A stretch of DNA of 64,000 bases from Bimuria novae-zelandiae CBS 107.79 (GCA_010015655.1 ML976706.1:165774-229773), one strand, 5' to 3'; shown: positions 34,605 to 46,875, counted from the first letter of the stretch. Numbers and translations are program-made. Notes: generated by a model from the sequence alone, not told the origin.

Positions 34605-34896
34605 TGTCCGATTACATGGTCCTTTGCATCTGCAAGGAGGCTGGCGCACTTACGCCCGTACATTCCGCCCTTGCATTCCGCCCTCGCTCAACGCGCAAGG
34701 AATGACGCAAGGAATGAAGCAAGGAATAAAGCAAGGATGAAGTAAGGAATAAAGCAAGGGATATCTAGGCAGGCAACCCAAAGATAAAAGGCAAAGTCCC
34801 AGACTTCTTAGAGACAAGCACACACAATTCATACCTCAATTCATCTCAATCAATTATCATCTTTTCATCTTATCAGATTACCCTTCCAATCTGACA
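34605..34896. mobile_element. Solo LTR (292 bp, TSD CCTCT)
   Basis: Starts TGTCCGATTACATGG and ends CCAATCTGACA, flanked by CCTCT at 34600-34604 and 34897-34901. Balanced composition within TA-rich DNA. It contains an array of GCAAGGAATRAA-like units (34689-34760). Confidence 0.82.
34689..34760. repeat. Short tandem array of GCAAGGAATGA-like units
   Basis: About six imperfect 11-13 bp units inside the solo LTR; some LTR families carry such variable arrays in U3 or R. Confidence 0.75.
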
Positions 34897-34901
34897 CCTC
34901 T

Positions 34902-35855
34902 AATAAGATATATCTATTAGAAATATTATATTAAATCTAGCGAAGGACGACAAATTTCTAATTAATCTTGATCGTACTATTATTATTAATCGTAATAGTG
35001 CTTCTAGAGATCTAAGTAAAATAGGTGCTAAGGTTTTTATAGTAATTAGTGCGCTTTATAGGGAAGATAACAACTTTATACACAGCTTAGAATTATTCTT
35101 TTAGGTATTATTTAGACCTATATTTATTACACTAGTCTAGGCGATTAACGTCGCGTATCGAAGTTTTAGGTTCAGAATTTTGAAATAATAGAAAATCTTA
35201 CTAAGATAAAAACTGGCTCGGTTCTTACGGAAAATAAATTTTATATAGAAGTTAGGGAGAACATTATAACGTATTATATATTATTAATTCCTTATATTAA
35301 AGAGCTACGGAATATCGCTTTCCCGCTAGGAAAGCGATAGCTAAAGGAGGATCGACTGCTTTATTTACGTATAAAGCCTATTTTTAGTACGCCATAGGCG
35401 CCTTAGAAACCACGCAGCAATAGCATCGAACTAGTTAAGCTTATTTTGTCTTATGTTACAGGTTTGGTGTATGACCATGACTTATTGTCGTCAAAAGCGA
35501 TGTCATTCATAGAAGCTCTTCTAAGACCAAGTCTACCAATGCGCTTGACAGCGATCGAAGCATTTCAATATCCGTAGATGTAAGCGTTTCTGACCCGGTG
35601 TACTTTTCGAGATTCATGTCATAGGGTTCTGATATTGGCAGCTCCATGTGTGGGGGGAGTATCGTCTCAAAGACGTACTCTTCTGGAAAATCCAACTAAT
35701 CCATTGTGCTGGCTGATGCACCACTTAATTCTGGAAATTTCTCCGTGAATACTGAAATCACAACGCGTCACGGTTCGAATGATCCCGACAACACTGTTTT
35801 AGAAGCTCCTCCACGCGTGACGAACCTATACTTGAATGCCAGATATTCAAGATAG
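34902..35855. other. TA-rich DNA, then low-evidence unique sequence
   Basis: TA-rich to about 35450, then balanced. A 62-codon minus-strand frame (35507-35695, containing EPYDMNLEKYTGSETLTS) looks protein-like but has no ATG and no recognised family; it may be a gene fragment. Confidence 0.35.
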
Positions 35856-37527
35856 TCTACACGTGTAACAAACCCCTATGTAAAGGTGAGATCGACAAGG
35901 ATGCTCACATCGCCAAGAAATACAGAACCCGTTCAAAGGCAGACGTCTCCTACATCAGTTGGCCTCAAGCTAGGTTCAACCTCTAAAGTCCACCAAGATG
36001 AAACACCTATCATCATCAATTGGCGGTACAATATCCATGTCAGGCTGGCCTTTCCCCCCTACTGGAAATCACCATTTTACTTCAATTGGAGTCAATTTCC
36101 CACCGCTTCTTTCTGGAATGTTATTACATCACAAGTTTCATCCAATGACAACGTAAGAGGACGGTTTCCGACGCAACTTGCAGTAGAAGGCCCTTTCACA
36201 ATGTGCCCATTTTCGAAGTGTCTGGCTTTCGTGAGTACTGAGCGAGAGTAGTAGTAGTAGTAGTATTGATTAACGTCCAGGAACGTAACGTTCTAGCCTC
36301 CCGTGGGGCATGGGGACGTGCTAAGCTGTATTTACAGAAAGCATTTCGTGCCTGCCGGCTGGCTACCATCAGAGTAGCCTTGTTGTACATAGCCCATCCT
36401 CCCTTTAATAGGTCTACCTGCTACTACAGGCACCTAGATACCTATAGTAGCCGGCCCTCATCTGTGAGGGTGTTGTTGTTCTGCCCCTCTCTCCCTCGCC
36501 CTTGTAGCTCTGCTCCCGTACTGTCTTCCTCCCCCTACCTCGTACGAAGTAGGACCTCGTACGAGTTAGCAAGCTGCCTTGTACCTTGAGTAAAAACCTC
36601 GTAGGGGAAAACCTCAAGCTTGAACAAGTAGTAGTAGTCGCCTGAGCGGTACTTAGTTTGGGTGAAAGGTTTTGACCAAGTCTTGGCAGAGCGAAAACTC
36701 TGCATCTTGGCTTTTGGTCTCTTTATCGCAACAGCGCCAGCTTTTTGCGGATAAAGAACGTGATTCTAGTAATCAGCTTGTTCAGGCGAACAATTTCATA
36801 CTACAGGAACCCCCCACACGGTCGTGTGGGTGGAATCACGATTTTGGTGTTCCTGAGTACTGAGCGAGAGAGCGCCTGGAGCAAGGAATACCATACATCT
36901 GTCATATTATGTACCAAACCCGCCGACACTGTCACTCGCATATCTCCTTTAGTAGGGGACAGAAATTGCCGATCGATTGCTCTCTCGCCTGACGGAGGAT
37001 TTGTCGCATTCGGCTGTGATACCGAGGGATCTTATGGACTCCGAGTATTTTCAGTCGTTATCCGCAGAGTACTGAATGGACAAACCATGGATCAATATGA
37101 AACCCCAAAAGAAGCAATCGGGAGTTCCGTAAGAGCTATGGCTTTTGATCCGGACAGCACGCAACTGGTCCCACTTTGTAAAGAAGAGGAAGATTCCCTT
37201 TGTTTCCTGTATGTTCGAAAATTCAAGGGAGCCTGGACTCACAAAGACGCGATCTATTACCAGGAAATTGCTCATTGAGAGTCGACCTTTTTTTCTCTAG
37301 GAGAGCAAGTGATGCCCTACAAGCTTTCTCCAGTTCTGCTATTTTTGCCCGATCATAGCGTTATCATCATGTTTCATGATGAAGAAATATTTGAACGTGC
37401 CTCGAACGGAGTCTCCACCAAGCCCGATATCATATCAGAGGAAAGCCTAACAGTTGTGGAAACAGTGTCGGACGAAGTTCAGGCTAGCTCGCATATACAT
37501 CCCCCCGCGGTCGTCTGTATGCGGTGA
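35856..37527 (+). pseudogene. WD40/beta-propeller-like gene fragment split by a retroposon
   Basis: An open frame without a clear start runs from 35856 to the insertion at 36249. Past the insertion and its 17-bp duplication it resumes from 36871 with AWSKEYHTSVILCTKP, a propeller-like blade NCRSIALSPDGGFVAFGC, then FDPDSTQLVPLC. A TGA at 37276-37278 breaks it, and the same frame continues MPYKLSPVLLFLPDHSV to 37525. The SPDG..VAFGC pattern suggests a WD40-like C-terminal domain as found in some fungal NLR-type or scaffold proteins, but the family is not certain. With an insertion, a nonsense codon and no start it is a broken gene. Confidence 0.5.
36249..36853 (-). mobile_element. Non-LTR retroposon (SINE or truncated LINE), 605 bp
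   Basis: Bounded by an identical 17-bp duplication TGAGTACTGAGCGAGAG at 36232-36248 and 36854-36870. In minus-strand orientation it starts GGAACACCAAAATCGTG and ends in a (TAC)n-type tail (plus strand TAGTAGTAGTAG at the left edge). Long target duplication plus a simple-repeat 3' tail is the hallmark of target-primed reverse transcription. Near its 5' end is a stem-loop (CCCCACACGGTCGTGTGGG). No clear pol III boxes and no confident LINE protein trace, so the class stays open. Confidence 0.72.
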
Positions 37528-38046
37528 GAATATTAAGGGAACTATGGGAATCTAGCGCCAACCCGGTAGTAGTCGAGAGCTTTGGGTTAGGATAGAACCC
37601 ACAATCTGTGATTTTCTATTATTTTCAAGGCAGGGACATAATCAAACACGAAGCATTCTATCAAGATTTTAATTTAATCATGGTTCTGTATCGCGACCAG
37701 TAAGTGCGCATGTTGTATAATTACCTTTGCATTCTCAACCAGGGGATACGTAGTGACTAACACGTCAGCTAAAGCGGCCTAATGGCATTGCATCCACGGG
37801 CAGAACAAGCAGCTTCCCTATCCTTGCGCGATGAATCAAAGTAAGTATAAGGCAGTACGATCCCAAGCAAACCTCCCCAATAGCAAAATATCAACATGCA
37901 CATATTTGAGGGCGCACATCCAACTACAGGAATAGGTACATGGAAGCCGCTTTTCATAAGTCGGATTTTCGAAGCGGCACCCTGCTGTTTGATCTAACAA
38001 ATTCGTATCTGAACGCGACAATTCTGGACGCTCTTCGGGCTTTGCA
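37528..38046. other. Intergenic, no gene seen
   Basis: Spacer between the broken propeller gene and the 3' end of the GT90 gene. Only short frames. Confidence 0.5.
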
Positions 38047-40634
38047 CTATCTTTTTACGCTTGCTTCCCTTGGTGGATCTTGTAAACGCGCTAGTTCGAG
38101 CAACGGCCTATACAAGTAGATGCTCATATCTACTTCACGAAAAGCTTCCGAAAACCATTTCCTTCCTTGATCTGCAATCTCTTTTGCTCTTGATTGACCC
38201 ATTCCACTCAGTATGAGGTAGCTGACAAGTTCGGGAAGCTCCTCCATACTTTGGCTGACTGGTATGTAATGCACCCAGGGTATCAAACGGTCATCATGCC
38301 ACTCTCGCAGCAAAGTCTGCTTTAAGGGTACCGATTGAGAAGCCAAAAGCTGATAAAATCTTCCGCTGATTCCGTTTCCGTCCATGTCGAATGCCAGACG
38401 TGACTGGAGGGCGCGATTCTTGTCGGCCCATGGTTTCGTGCGGAAGAACATCCTCTGTGCTCGGCAGTATTCCATCTGACACTGGAAAATCCGAGTGAAG
38501 GCGACATTGAAGAACTGTCTATCAATGAAAGAGGACCTCACAAGCCTGAGAAATCCTTCTCTGTTCCTCAAGTAGACGTGATACCTCTGTTGCAGATCCT
38601 GCGCCAACGTAACGAATCGTTGTCGGTGGAAGTTTCGCCAGTTACCATCATTGGCATACCCACCCGTTGTTGAGCCCCTCCAATATACTTCATTGATCTT
38701 TTTATCCCATGGTATGTCCTTCTCCTTCTTGTACTGGAACTCGTTCTCGATGTATGCTGGGCTTGGGAAAAGTATGTCGCCCATCGTTGAAGGTGCTCCA
38801 GTTGAAAGGATAGGAATAAAACCTGAGAGCAGACGGAAGCTTGTTGGTGATTGGAGAAGGCCATGTGTCGACCGATATTCGGGGTTCTTGCAAAGATCTA
38901 ATGACGCGGCATGCGAAGTGATGAATGGGAGACCAGATGTGTTTCCGTCATTATCGTCAGAAAGATTGCTAGGATAAGGTAATAACCTGCAAGTAGCCGT
39001 GATCGCGTTCCAAGTCGGGAGATGCGACATAACGGTAAGATTGACGAATGCTGGTATTGTCTTCTGCCAGGAGACTAGTCTCAGTACCCTTGGTTCATCA
39101 AGGTGATTCACCAAAAACCTCACGTTAGGGATAGCACCTTTCAAACCCCCAAGATACTGGTTGAAAGATAGCTCGATATTTCTATCAAAGCTTCTCCAAG
39201 GGTGTTTACAGCTTATTCTTCCATTCTCGCTCTCAAAGTCACAAAGCCATAGTTCGCTTCCGGGTTTGGCATAAGCTGACTCGGTCATGTGAATTATTTG
39301 CTGTCCACTCAGTTGCCAGAGCGGGGCAATTGAATCGTACATAACGCTGAAATCGTCAATGATACGTGAGTTATGAGATATACTGTAATTGTACCACGCT
39401 TCGAAACCTGGAACTGGATCGGTATTGTATCGACGTCTGTATTCTTCGACTGCGGCATCATAAGTACTACTTTGGCCTTGCAGGAGAGTTTGAAGCTGCT
39501 GTCTCCCAATCTGAAACTTTCTCTCGATTGGGTGATCAACTAAATCCGCGTAGGTGGATCTCGCATCGAGTGTTGCGACTTGGCCGGCCCAACTATTGGC
39601 TATAACTGGAATCAATGGAAGGACCAGAAGGAATAGTAGGGATTGACATTGTCTCGATTGTTTCTTCAGCAGCAGAATCATTTCGGCAACTGAAAAATGT
39701 GGTAAAAACATGTGCAATACCGTATGGGGCTGAAAGAAACGGTGCAGTGCATTTGTACTGGTTAGTAGAGCGGCAGTGTGAATCATTGGGGCGATAATCC
39801 ATGTCGTATGAGTAGCCTAGAAGTGTCAGCCCTTTCAGGAATCCGAAGAGTTACAGTTGATTCGTACGCTTTCTGATGTGAAATACCAAGAGAGGGCTTT
39901 GCAAACGGCCAATAGAGACGTCCGACCGAGTCCATCAGTTGTGGAGCCCAGTACAAGTGTTTGTAAGCAAATAAGAACAACAAGAACTAGTATGACCCTC
40001 AACGCAAGTACAGAAATGACTTCTCTAAATCCCTGTAGATGCGGAAGGTACCGTGGTTTTGTGTGATCATTGGGTAGCAATAGTGTAAGAACCAGACATT
40101 GAGCAGCAATAGGTATCGTCGATAGCGCAGATCGCCAAATGCCTTCGTAAGGCAAGACCAAGATCATGAAAACCGCTAATGCAGCTGACGACCATGCGAA
40201 GCTTGCCGACAGCCACTTGCAATTCGCACTTGGAAACGTGTCGGTTCCAAGGATCAGCTGTGCCGTGAGAAGCAGAGGCACCAATGCCGGCTGCGCATGG
40301 TAAGCTTAATCAAATCCTGACTCGCTTTTGGCTGACTTACATATAGTACGATCTCTCCAAATTCTGCCTTGAAGGCAGAGAATGTGCCGAAACCAATAGC
40401 GAAAGCCCACAGAGCTCTCAACGATCTTTTTTGCGTCCTGTTGACACCAGAATCATACTGAGATCCTTGCCCATTTGTAGCCTTGAAGATTAAGGGCAAT
40501 AGGGTCCAGCATCCAAGCTCGGACCACAGTTCTGATGGTTGCGTGAAAAGAAGGTCCGAGATGAATGTGAAAGCTAGGGCTAGTGTAATGGACGTCCTGA
40601 CCGATTCGGGACCTATGATATTGGATGGCGGCAT
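38047..40634 (-). CDS. CAP10-like glycosyltransferase (GT90) with N-terminal membrane domain
   Basis: Three exons on the minus strand, 40634-40341, 40290-39868 and 39816-38047, with introns of 50 bp (GTAAGT donor) and 51 bp (GTACGA donor, GCTGAC branch), give 828 aa. Exons 1-2 encode a multi-pass membrane domain with several hydrophobic stretches (for example PALVPLLLTAQLILG, LALRVILVLVVLICLQTLVLG). Exon 3 adds one more span (SLLFLLVLPLIPVIA) and a long lumenal region with the GT90/CAP10 signature: AYIENEFQYKKEKDIPWDKK, EVYWRGSTTGGYAND near residue 615, and a C-terminal DMDGNGISGRFYQLLASQS. Relatives include the cryptococcal capsule-associated CAP10 and fungal xylosyl- or glucosyltransferase-like proteins, acting in Golgi or ER. 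The acceptor is unknown. It stands alone between transposon islands, apparently intact. Confidence 0.9.
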
Positions 40635-41186
40635 TGTTGAACAAGTGAATATCGTGATGTTTTTAGAAAACTAGACAATTCATGAAGAAGTTCTAGCGAC
40701 TTCTCAAGCATTCAAACCGATTTTCTGGTAGATATTGGTGCAGGTCGAAACCGAATAGCATTGTTCGGCACATGTGCGTGTCCTTAAAGACCTTCACTTT
40801 CTTTTCCTTGAACAGTAACCTAATTCAAGTGAGCATAACTGTGCCACCTCCAGTACTTGCGATTCTTCGGTTTGGTTCCTGATTGGGCTGCTCGACCCGG
40901 ATCTACGGACGCGCAATATTGAAAATTTAGCCGGACTTCAGGACCACTGCCCGATGCAACCACGATCACCTAATTGTTTCAGCCTACGCATATGCCGGTT
41001 AGCTTCATAGCCCTTGTTAAAAAAATATCAAAATACGCCTCGATCAAATTATTGATGTTACACAATGGGCAAATCATCCTACGAAACGTCATGCGACAAA
41101 TGCCCACAGGTGGCCTGACTTTACCGTTCACTTGCGAGTTAATGCAGGTCACCGCAGGATGAATGCCTGCCTACCATAGCCTAAAT
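40635..41186. other. GT90 upstream region, no gene seen
   Basis: Putative promoter of the GT90 gene, then intergenic DNA turning TA-rich near 41170. Confidence 0.5.
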
Positions 41187-41415
41187 AATAATATTAAAGA
41201 ATCAATAGTGAAAGGGCCTGCTAATTGAAACTTTTATTAAATCTATATAGAATTAAAGTTAATAGAGTAGGTCTCTTATTATACGCTAGAGAATACTCTC
41301 TATCTCTTTTATTAAATCTTAATTAACTTTATCTAACTATAATAATAAGGCAATTTCTACTATAATAGTAATAAGTAGAGTACTTATGCTATCTATTAAT
41401 ACTTACGTTAGTATA
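41187..41415. repeat. Copy of an internal copia C segment
   Basis: About 230 bp closely matching 43662-43885 inside the copia element that begins immediately to the right. It directly abuts the left LTR and is probably the remains of an older copy of the same family. Confidence 0.8.
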
Positions 41416-41418
41416 AAG

Positions 41419-41551
41419 TGTGACGGTTCAGTATAGAAGCTTGGGCCACCTGCGTACGTGCGGCCTGTGCACGTGATCCACACTATATAGCTCCATAGAG
41501 TAGCTTCTCAATCAAAACAACGATTGCCTCAACACTCTTTTCGACGTCACA
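41419..41551 (+). repeat. Copia C 5' LTR
   Basis: 133 bp, TGTGACGGTTCAG...TTCGACGTCACA, with CACGTGATCC and ACTATATAG. Confidence 0.9.
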
Positions 41552-43166
41552 GTTATAAGCCCGGTTTGCACCTGCTAAGGCTGCTACTACTTATTTATAA
41601 TTATTTATAATAATCCTGCGATACCTACTGCATACGACTTGTGTGACAGCTGCACGACTCCACGATGACGACAGAATCTGATCCTACGACAACGAGTGTC
41701 ACAGTAGTCCTCAACAAGCCTAAGGACGAGCAGGCATGGATCTTTCTTTGCAAGGACGCTGCGCAGCAGCACGATCTATAGCAGTATTGCAACCCCGACG
41801 TCGCTATAGCTGACTTGCCTCTACTAACAGAGCCTGTTGAGCCTATGGCGCACTAATACAAAGTTAACAAGGCGCCTGGTACGATACACACCAACGATGA
41901 CCTTAATAATACTAAATTTTAACGCTATTAATTTGCGTATAACTAATACAAGAAGTAATATACCCGCTACCTTAAGTAAAAGTAGGTACTTTAAAATCTA
42001 AATATAGATATTAGTAAGATAATTACTAAGTATTATATTTACTTATTATATAATAAGGACACGCTACACGCGTGGCTTATCTCTCTTAAAAAGCACCTTA
42101 CGCTATTAATAGCTATTTACTAACGTAATCTAATTAATAACTATAAGCGCTTATGTGCCCTGCTAAAGTTATATAATTTTAAAAACTTATTATAATTATA
42201 AATTAAAATTACTAGCTAGTGCGCTAAAATTAATCTATTTAATATAAAAGGCACGCGCGTATAAGAAAACTTTTTAATAATTATTAAAAGTATTAACTTT
42301 AATTATGCTACGCCTAAGCTATTTAAGCTATTTAAGTATAAGAATAATAACACGCAAATAGCTATACTAAAGGACTATATTACTACCTATATAACGTATA
42401 TTTAATAAGTCTAACTTAGTTCCTAGAAGCTTAATAGCATAGCAGGTAATCCTTAAGTAGCAAAGACGTAAAGTAATATTAAAGATAATAATAAGTTTAT
42501 TATAAGTTAAGCGCTAAGGAGCGTATATCTCTATAGTAATAAATACTAGTATAGCTTATACTACTACCTTAATAAGGACTTTTACTTATAACTAAGTAAA
42601 TTTTAGGAAAATCCTACTACGCGCTAGCGTATTAATTAAGTTTTATAAAATAAACTTAGCTTACTTAATGCGAATACAAAAGGTAGTAAATAAAATAAAT
42701 AGGCATTTTTTAAAGATAATACTAGCCACTATAGCTTTTTAACTTAATAATAAACGTCCACTAAGCGACAGTAGCTTAGCTTTTATAACAGGCTTATATA
42801 GTATAATAAGCAAGATCTTAGCTACTCTAGCTAATTACTATAATATAATCCTGCTAAATAAGTTAACTATTACTATAATTAATAATTATAATATAACTTT
42901 ATAAAACTAATAGATCCTTAACCTAGGTTCTAACACCTACGTTATTAATATAACTAATTAGATAGGCTAGGAGCAGGAGCGCGTTAAGAATATTAGTATA
43001 ATTATTAAAATAGGTAAGTACTACTATAAGATTAAGGCCTAAGGCAAAATAACTCTTATAGTTAATATATTAAATAGTATTACGCTAACTTTAATTACTT
43101 ATATTACTTTAGTACCTCGCTTTATTATAAGCGTTGTTAGTCTTAGACGCTATTATAATATTAGTA

Positions 43167-43408
43167 TGTTGATACGGCAATAGGCTGTTGGATCAAGACT
43201 TCGTTGCAACGATGTGGTATTGATTTGATTCTTGATTGCAGATCTATTGTGGTGGGCTGTTGTGAGAAGTATTTATCGAGCGTGGTTTGTCCCCTGCTAG
43301 CCCAATCAGGACTAGCGCAACAAACCACAGGCAAACTGCGCAACAAACCGCAGGCAAACTGCATGGCGGTGAAAGCCGTAGCAGTGTTGCGCAGGTTTGA
43401 AGCCAACA
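43167..43408. mobile_element. Solo LTR nested in copia C (242 bp, TSD TAGTA)
   Basis: A block of balanced composition inside the TA-rich interior, TGTTGATACGGC...GAAGCCAACA, flanked by TAGTA at 43162-43166 and 43409-43413. It carries a 23-bp direct duplication (43314-43359). It has no visible RIP, so it arrived after the host element decayed. Confidence 0.83.
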
Positions 43409-46400
43409 TAGTATTTACTTTAACTTAGGTTAGAACGCGCTATATAATAAATATAGCGTTATTACTTACTTAGAGTACTAAAAAGGCTATTAGCTTATTA
43501 ACGCAGATTTCTCTCGCTAACTAATAAAGTTATTATTACTTATAATAGCAATTTAAACTCGCTTATTAGAAGTACTAAAGAAGACCTAAAAGATCATTTT
43601 AACGCTTACCTATAAGGTTTAGGGATATCTAGGACGCAAGGTTATAGATTACCTAAACAATAATATTAAGAAGTAATAGTAAAATAGCCTGCTAATTAAG
43701 ACTTTTATTAAATTTATATAGAATTAAAGTTAATAGAGTAGATCTTTTACTATATGCTAAAGAACGCTATCTATTCCTTCTATTAAATTTTAATTAATAT
43801 TATCTAACTATAATAATAGGAAAAGTCTTATTATAATAGTAATAAGTAAGTTACTTATACTATCTATTAACACTTGCGTTAGCACGAAGCAAAGTCCTTT
43901 CTAATAAAATTAAAGGCTTAGCTAGGCTACTAGCTATAGAACACTATTAATAAATTTAGCGTTAGTATAATTATAACGTAATCGCGATTAAGCTTAACGC
44001 TAAGCATAATATTATTAACTTTATAAAGTAACTTTATGCTAACTTAAGTATATAATTTAAGCTACGCGCTCTAAATACTCTTATATAAAATAAAAGTGCT
44101 AAGATCGCTAGTAAGCTAATTATAATAAAGGCCTACGCCCTACGCCTCTAAGGTAACCTTTAAAAATAATTAGTAAATAAGTTAATAAAGATAATAGCAT
44201 ACCTACTTAATTAAACGCTATTTAAAGTCTTTAATAAGCGCATGCTATATAAGGTTATTTAAAGTAAAATGTTTATAATAAGCTATTTTTAACTAATTAG
44301 TTATCGCGCGTACGTCTTAAATAAATATTTACTATATACAGTAAAGACAGCCTTGCGCGCCTTAATTGGCTATCTTATACGCTATAATATCACTAATATC
44401 TTTTATATTTAATTATTAATAAAGGATTGAGTTATCCGCACGCAAGACGTAGTATTTAATATATTTACCTTTTATAAATGCTATAATAGTTACGTAGATA
44501 ATTTAGTAATTAAGAAGATTACTACGTTAGTAACGTCTCTACGACGAGGCTAAATATATAGTAATACTAACACTAACGCCTGCCGGACAATTAACTAAGC
44601 CGTTAGTAGGGGGTGACACTAATAAACCGTTAACCTCTTAATATTAATTTACTTTTAATAACTTTATAAATATATTAGCTACTTTTAATTAGATAGTAAA
44701 TTATCTTATACGGTACTACTATGCTCGTAACTTTTACCCTACGCCTATATAGTAAAAAGTTACTAATTAATTAGCTAATAAAATGAAAGGTTACATATCT
44801 AACTAGCGCAATAACAACACTCTATAGTATTAAAATTTAAATATTTTATAAGATAACGTACTTATTATAAAGCACGTTTAAAAACTAATAAACTTAAGTA
44901 CTTTATAGACTTACGCTCTTTAATTAGGAGCTTAAAACGTTACTAATTACCTATATACCTTTACTACGATAATAATTACTAGTAACGCAAAGGTAGATAA
45001 CTTTTAAATTTATTAAAGCTAATAACTACCTATCCTAAAGCACATTAGCTAACTAAAGTTATATTTATATAGCGCTAAGTTTATAAAAGCTATTAAGCGC
45101 AAGTATTAAGAGATTTAGGGTAAAGGCTACTTTTATAAAACCTTAGTAATATATTAAACTACTTAGGCTAAAAGCGTTAAGGTAACCTTGCTTATATAAG
45201 TATTTATATATAAGTTTAATAAGAATAGTTATTTTTATAAGTATAAGGCTTAACTTGTCGCACGCAGAGACCTATAAAAGTAGTTTAATAATATTTATAC
45301 TACTACTTTTATAGCCTGTAACTTTTATGTAATTATTATAATTACTAATTACTTTAGCTTAAAGCTAAAGTAATATAACGTACTTAACGCTTTCTTTAAC
45401 TTTATACTTAATTAAAAGCTATACGCTAAGACTCCTAGTATTTTTAAGAAAGTAAATAGTAACCTTCTAGAGGTGCTCTGCGTCCTCTACGGCTTAAAAA
45501 ACGCCCCACTCTTATAATATAACATATTTAAAGTAGTAGTTAAGCTACTAGGACTTAAACGCGTTAAAGGCTTCCTATACTTATATATTAATAATTAACT
45601 TATCCTATTTATATACATTAATAATATAGTAATAGCGTATTACCTAATAAATGCTTATCTTCATTAAGACTTTAAAAATAAGTTAATAGACTAATTTAGA
45701 CTTAAGGTAATAAAAGACCTAGCCTGGTTTCTAGGCGTTTAAGTTATTCGCGATTACTAAATAAAGAAGATATAGCTTATTTAAGATACATGTATTAATA
45801 AGGTTTATAAGAAGTACGGTATATAGCTAGTAAGTTATAAAAAATCTAACTTTCCGCTTAATATTAACTCTTTTAATAAGTTAATTAAGGAGATAGACAT
45901 TTAACGTATAAAGCTATATTAAGAACTTATAGGGTATCTCGTCTATATTACTTACTAAATATAGCCTAACGTCGCTTACAGCCACGTTGTCCTTGCTTAT
46001 TATTTTACTAATCTAAGATAGTTATATATTATAGTTATATAACGCGTCTAGCGATACTTACTTATAACTTAAAACTATGCTATTAAACCTTTTTATAATA
46101 ACTTAATTATAGAGATTATTTTGAATAATAATAACTATTATAATCCTTTATTCTTTAGCACGTTAAACGCCTCATACGTAAATAATATAAAAATATATTA
46201 AAGCTTATAAGAATAATACTTTTTTTTAGAGTATAATTATTAACTAAAAGACAACTATTTAGTGTATAGTTACTAAGTCTACTACTAAATTAAAGCTACT
46301 CTTAATCTTTTTAAATAGCTTATAGATAGTAGAATAACTTTACTTTTTTTTAATAGTATTTTATTTAACTTAGGCATAATGCCTACAATCTACTATAATA

Positions 46401-46735
46401 ATTAATAAATACTAAGAATTATTAATAAGGATCTAGATTAACTATATATAAAAATTTAATACGTTAATATCTATTAGATATAGATTTAATAAGAGGTAAA
46501 GACTTAGTAATTTATTATTAAATAGGTCCCTATAGATACGATAGCCGCTAACAGGCTTACTGAAGTCCTTTTAAAAGCTAAATATTAAAAGTTTATTTAA
46601 TATCTTTGTTTTATTAATATTGTATAACGCCTCTTATGCAGCGTTAATAATAATAATATTAATTTTATATATTTAGTTACCTAATTAAGTAAGATTTTAA
46701 CTTTACCTCTTAATCGACATAACGCTAAGGGGGTG

Positions 46736-46870
46736 TGTGACGGTTTAGGACATGAAGCTTAGGCCACCCGCGTACGTGCGACCTGTGCACGTGATCCACA
46801 CTATATAGCTCCATAGAGTAGCTTCTCAATCAAAACAACGATTGCCTCAACACTCTTTTTCGACGTTACA
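46736..46870 (+). repeat. Copia C 3' LTR
   Basis: 135 bp, TGTGACGGTTTAG...TCGACGTTACA; a few transitions and short length differences from the 5' LTR. Confidence 0.9.
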
Positions 46871-46875
46871 CTATA

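Larger units (their letters stand above)
41419..46870 (+). mobile_element. Ty1/copia LTR retrotransposon C
   Basis: LTRs at 41419-41551 and 46736-46870 enclose a 5.45-kb element that includes a solo LTR insert. The first 470 bp keep balanced composition and encode a gag start (ATG 41665, MTTESDPTTTSVTVVLNK), soon broken by stops. The rest is heavily TA-rich. A reverse transcriptase trace (IYINNIVIAYY for the YVDD box) lies near 45608-45645, and a polypurine tract (AAGGGGGTG) precedes the 3' LTR. The flanking 5-mers (TAAAG left, CTATA right) do not match. Confidence 0.87.

Noticed and set aside
37836..38021. 61-codon minus-strand frame downstream of the GT90 gene
   Set aside because: Too short, no domain, no link to the GT90 reading frame.
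41419..46870. Clean 5-bp target duplication for copia C
   Set aside because: The flanking 5-mers TAAAG and CTATA do not match, so no duplication is claimed.
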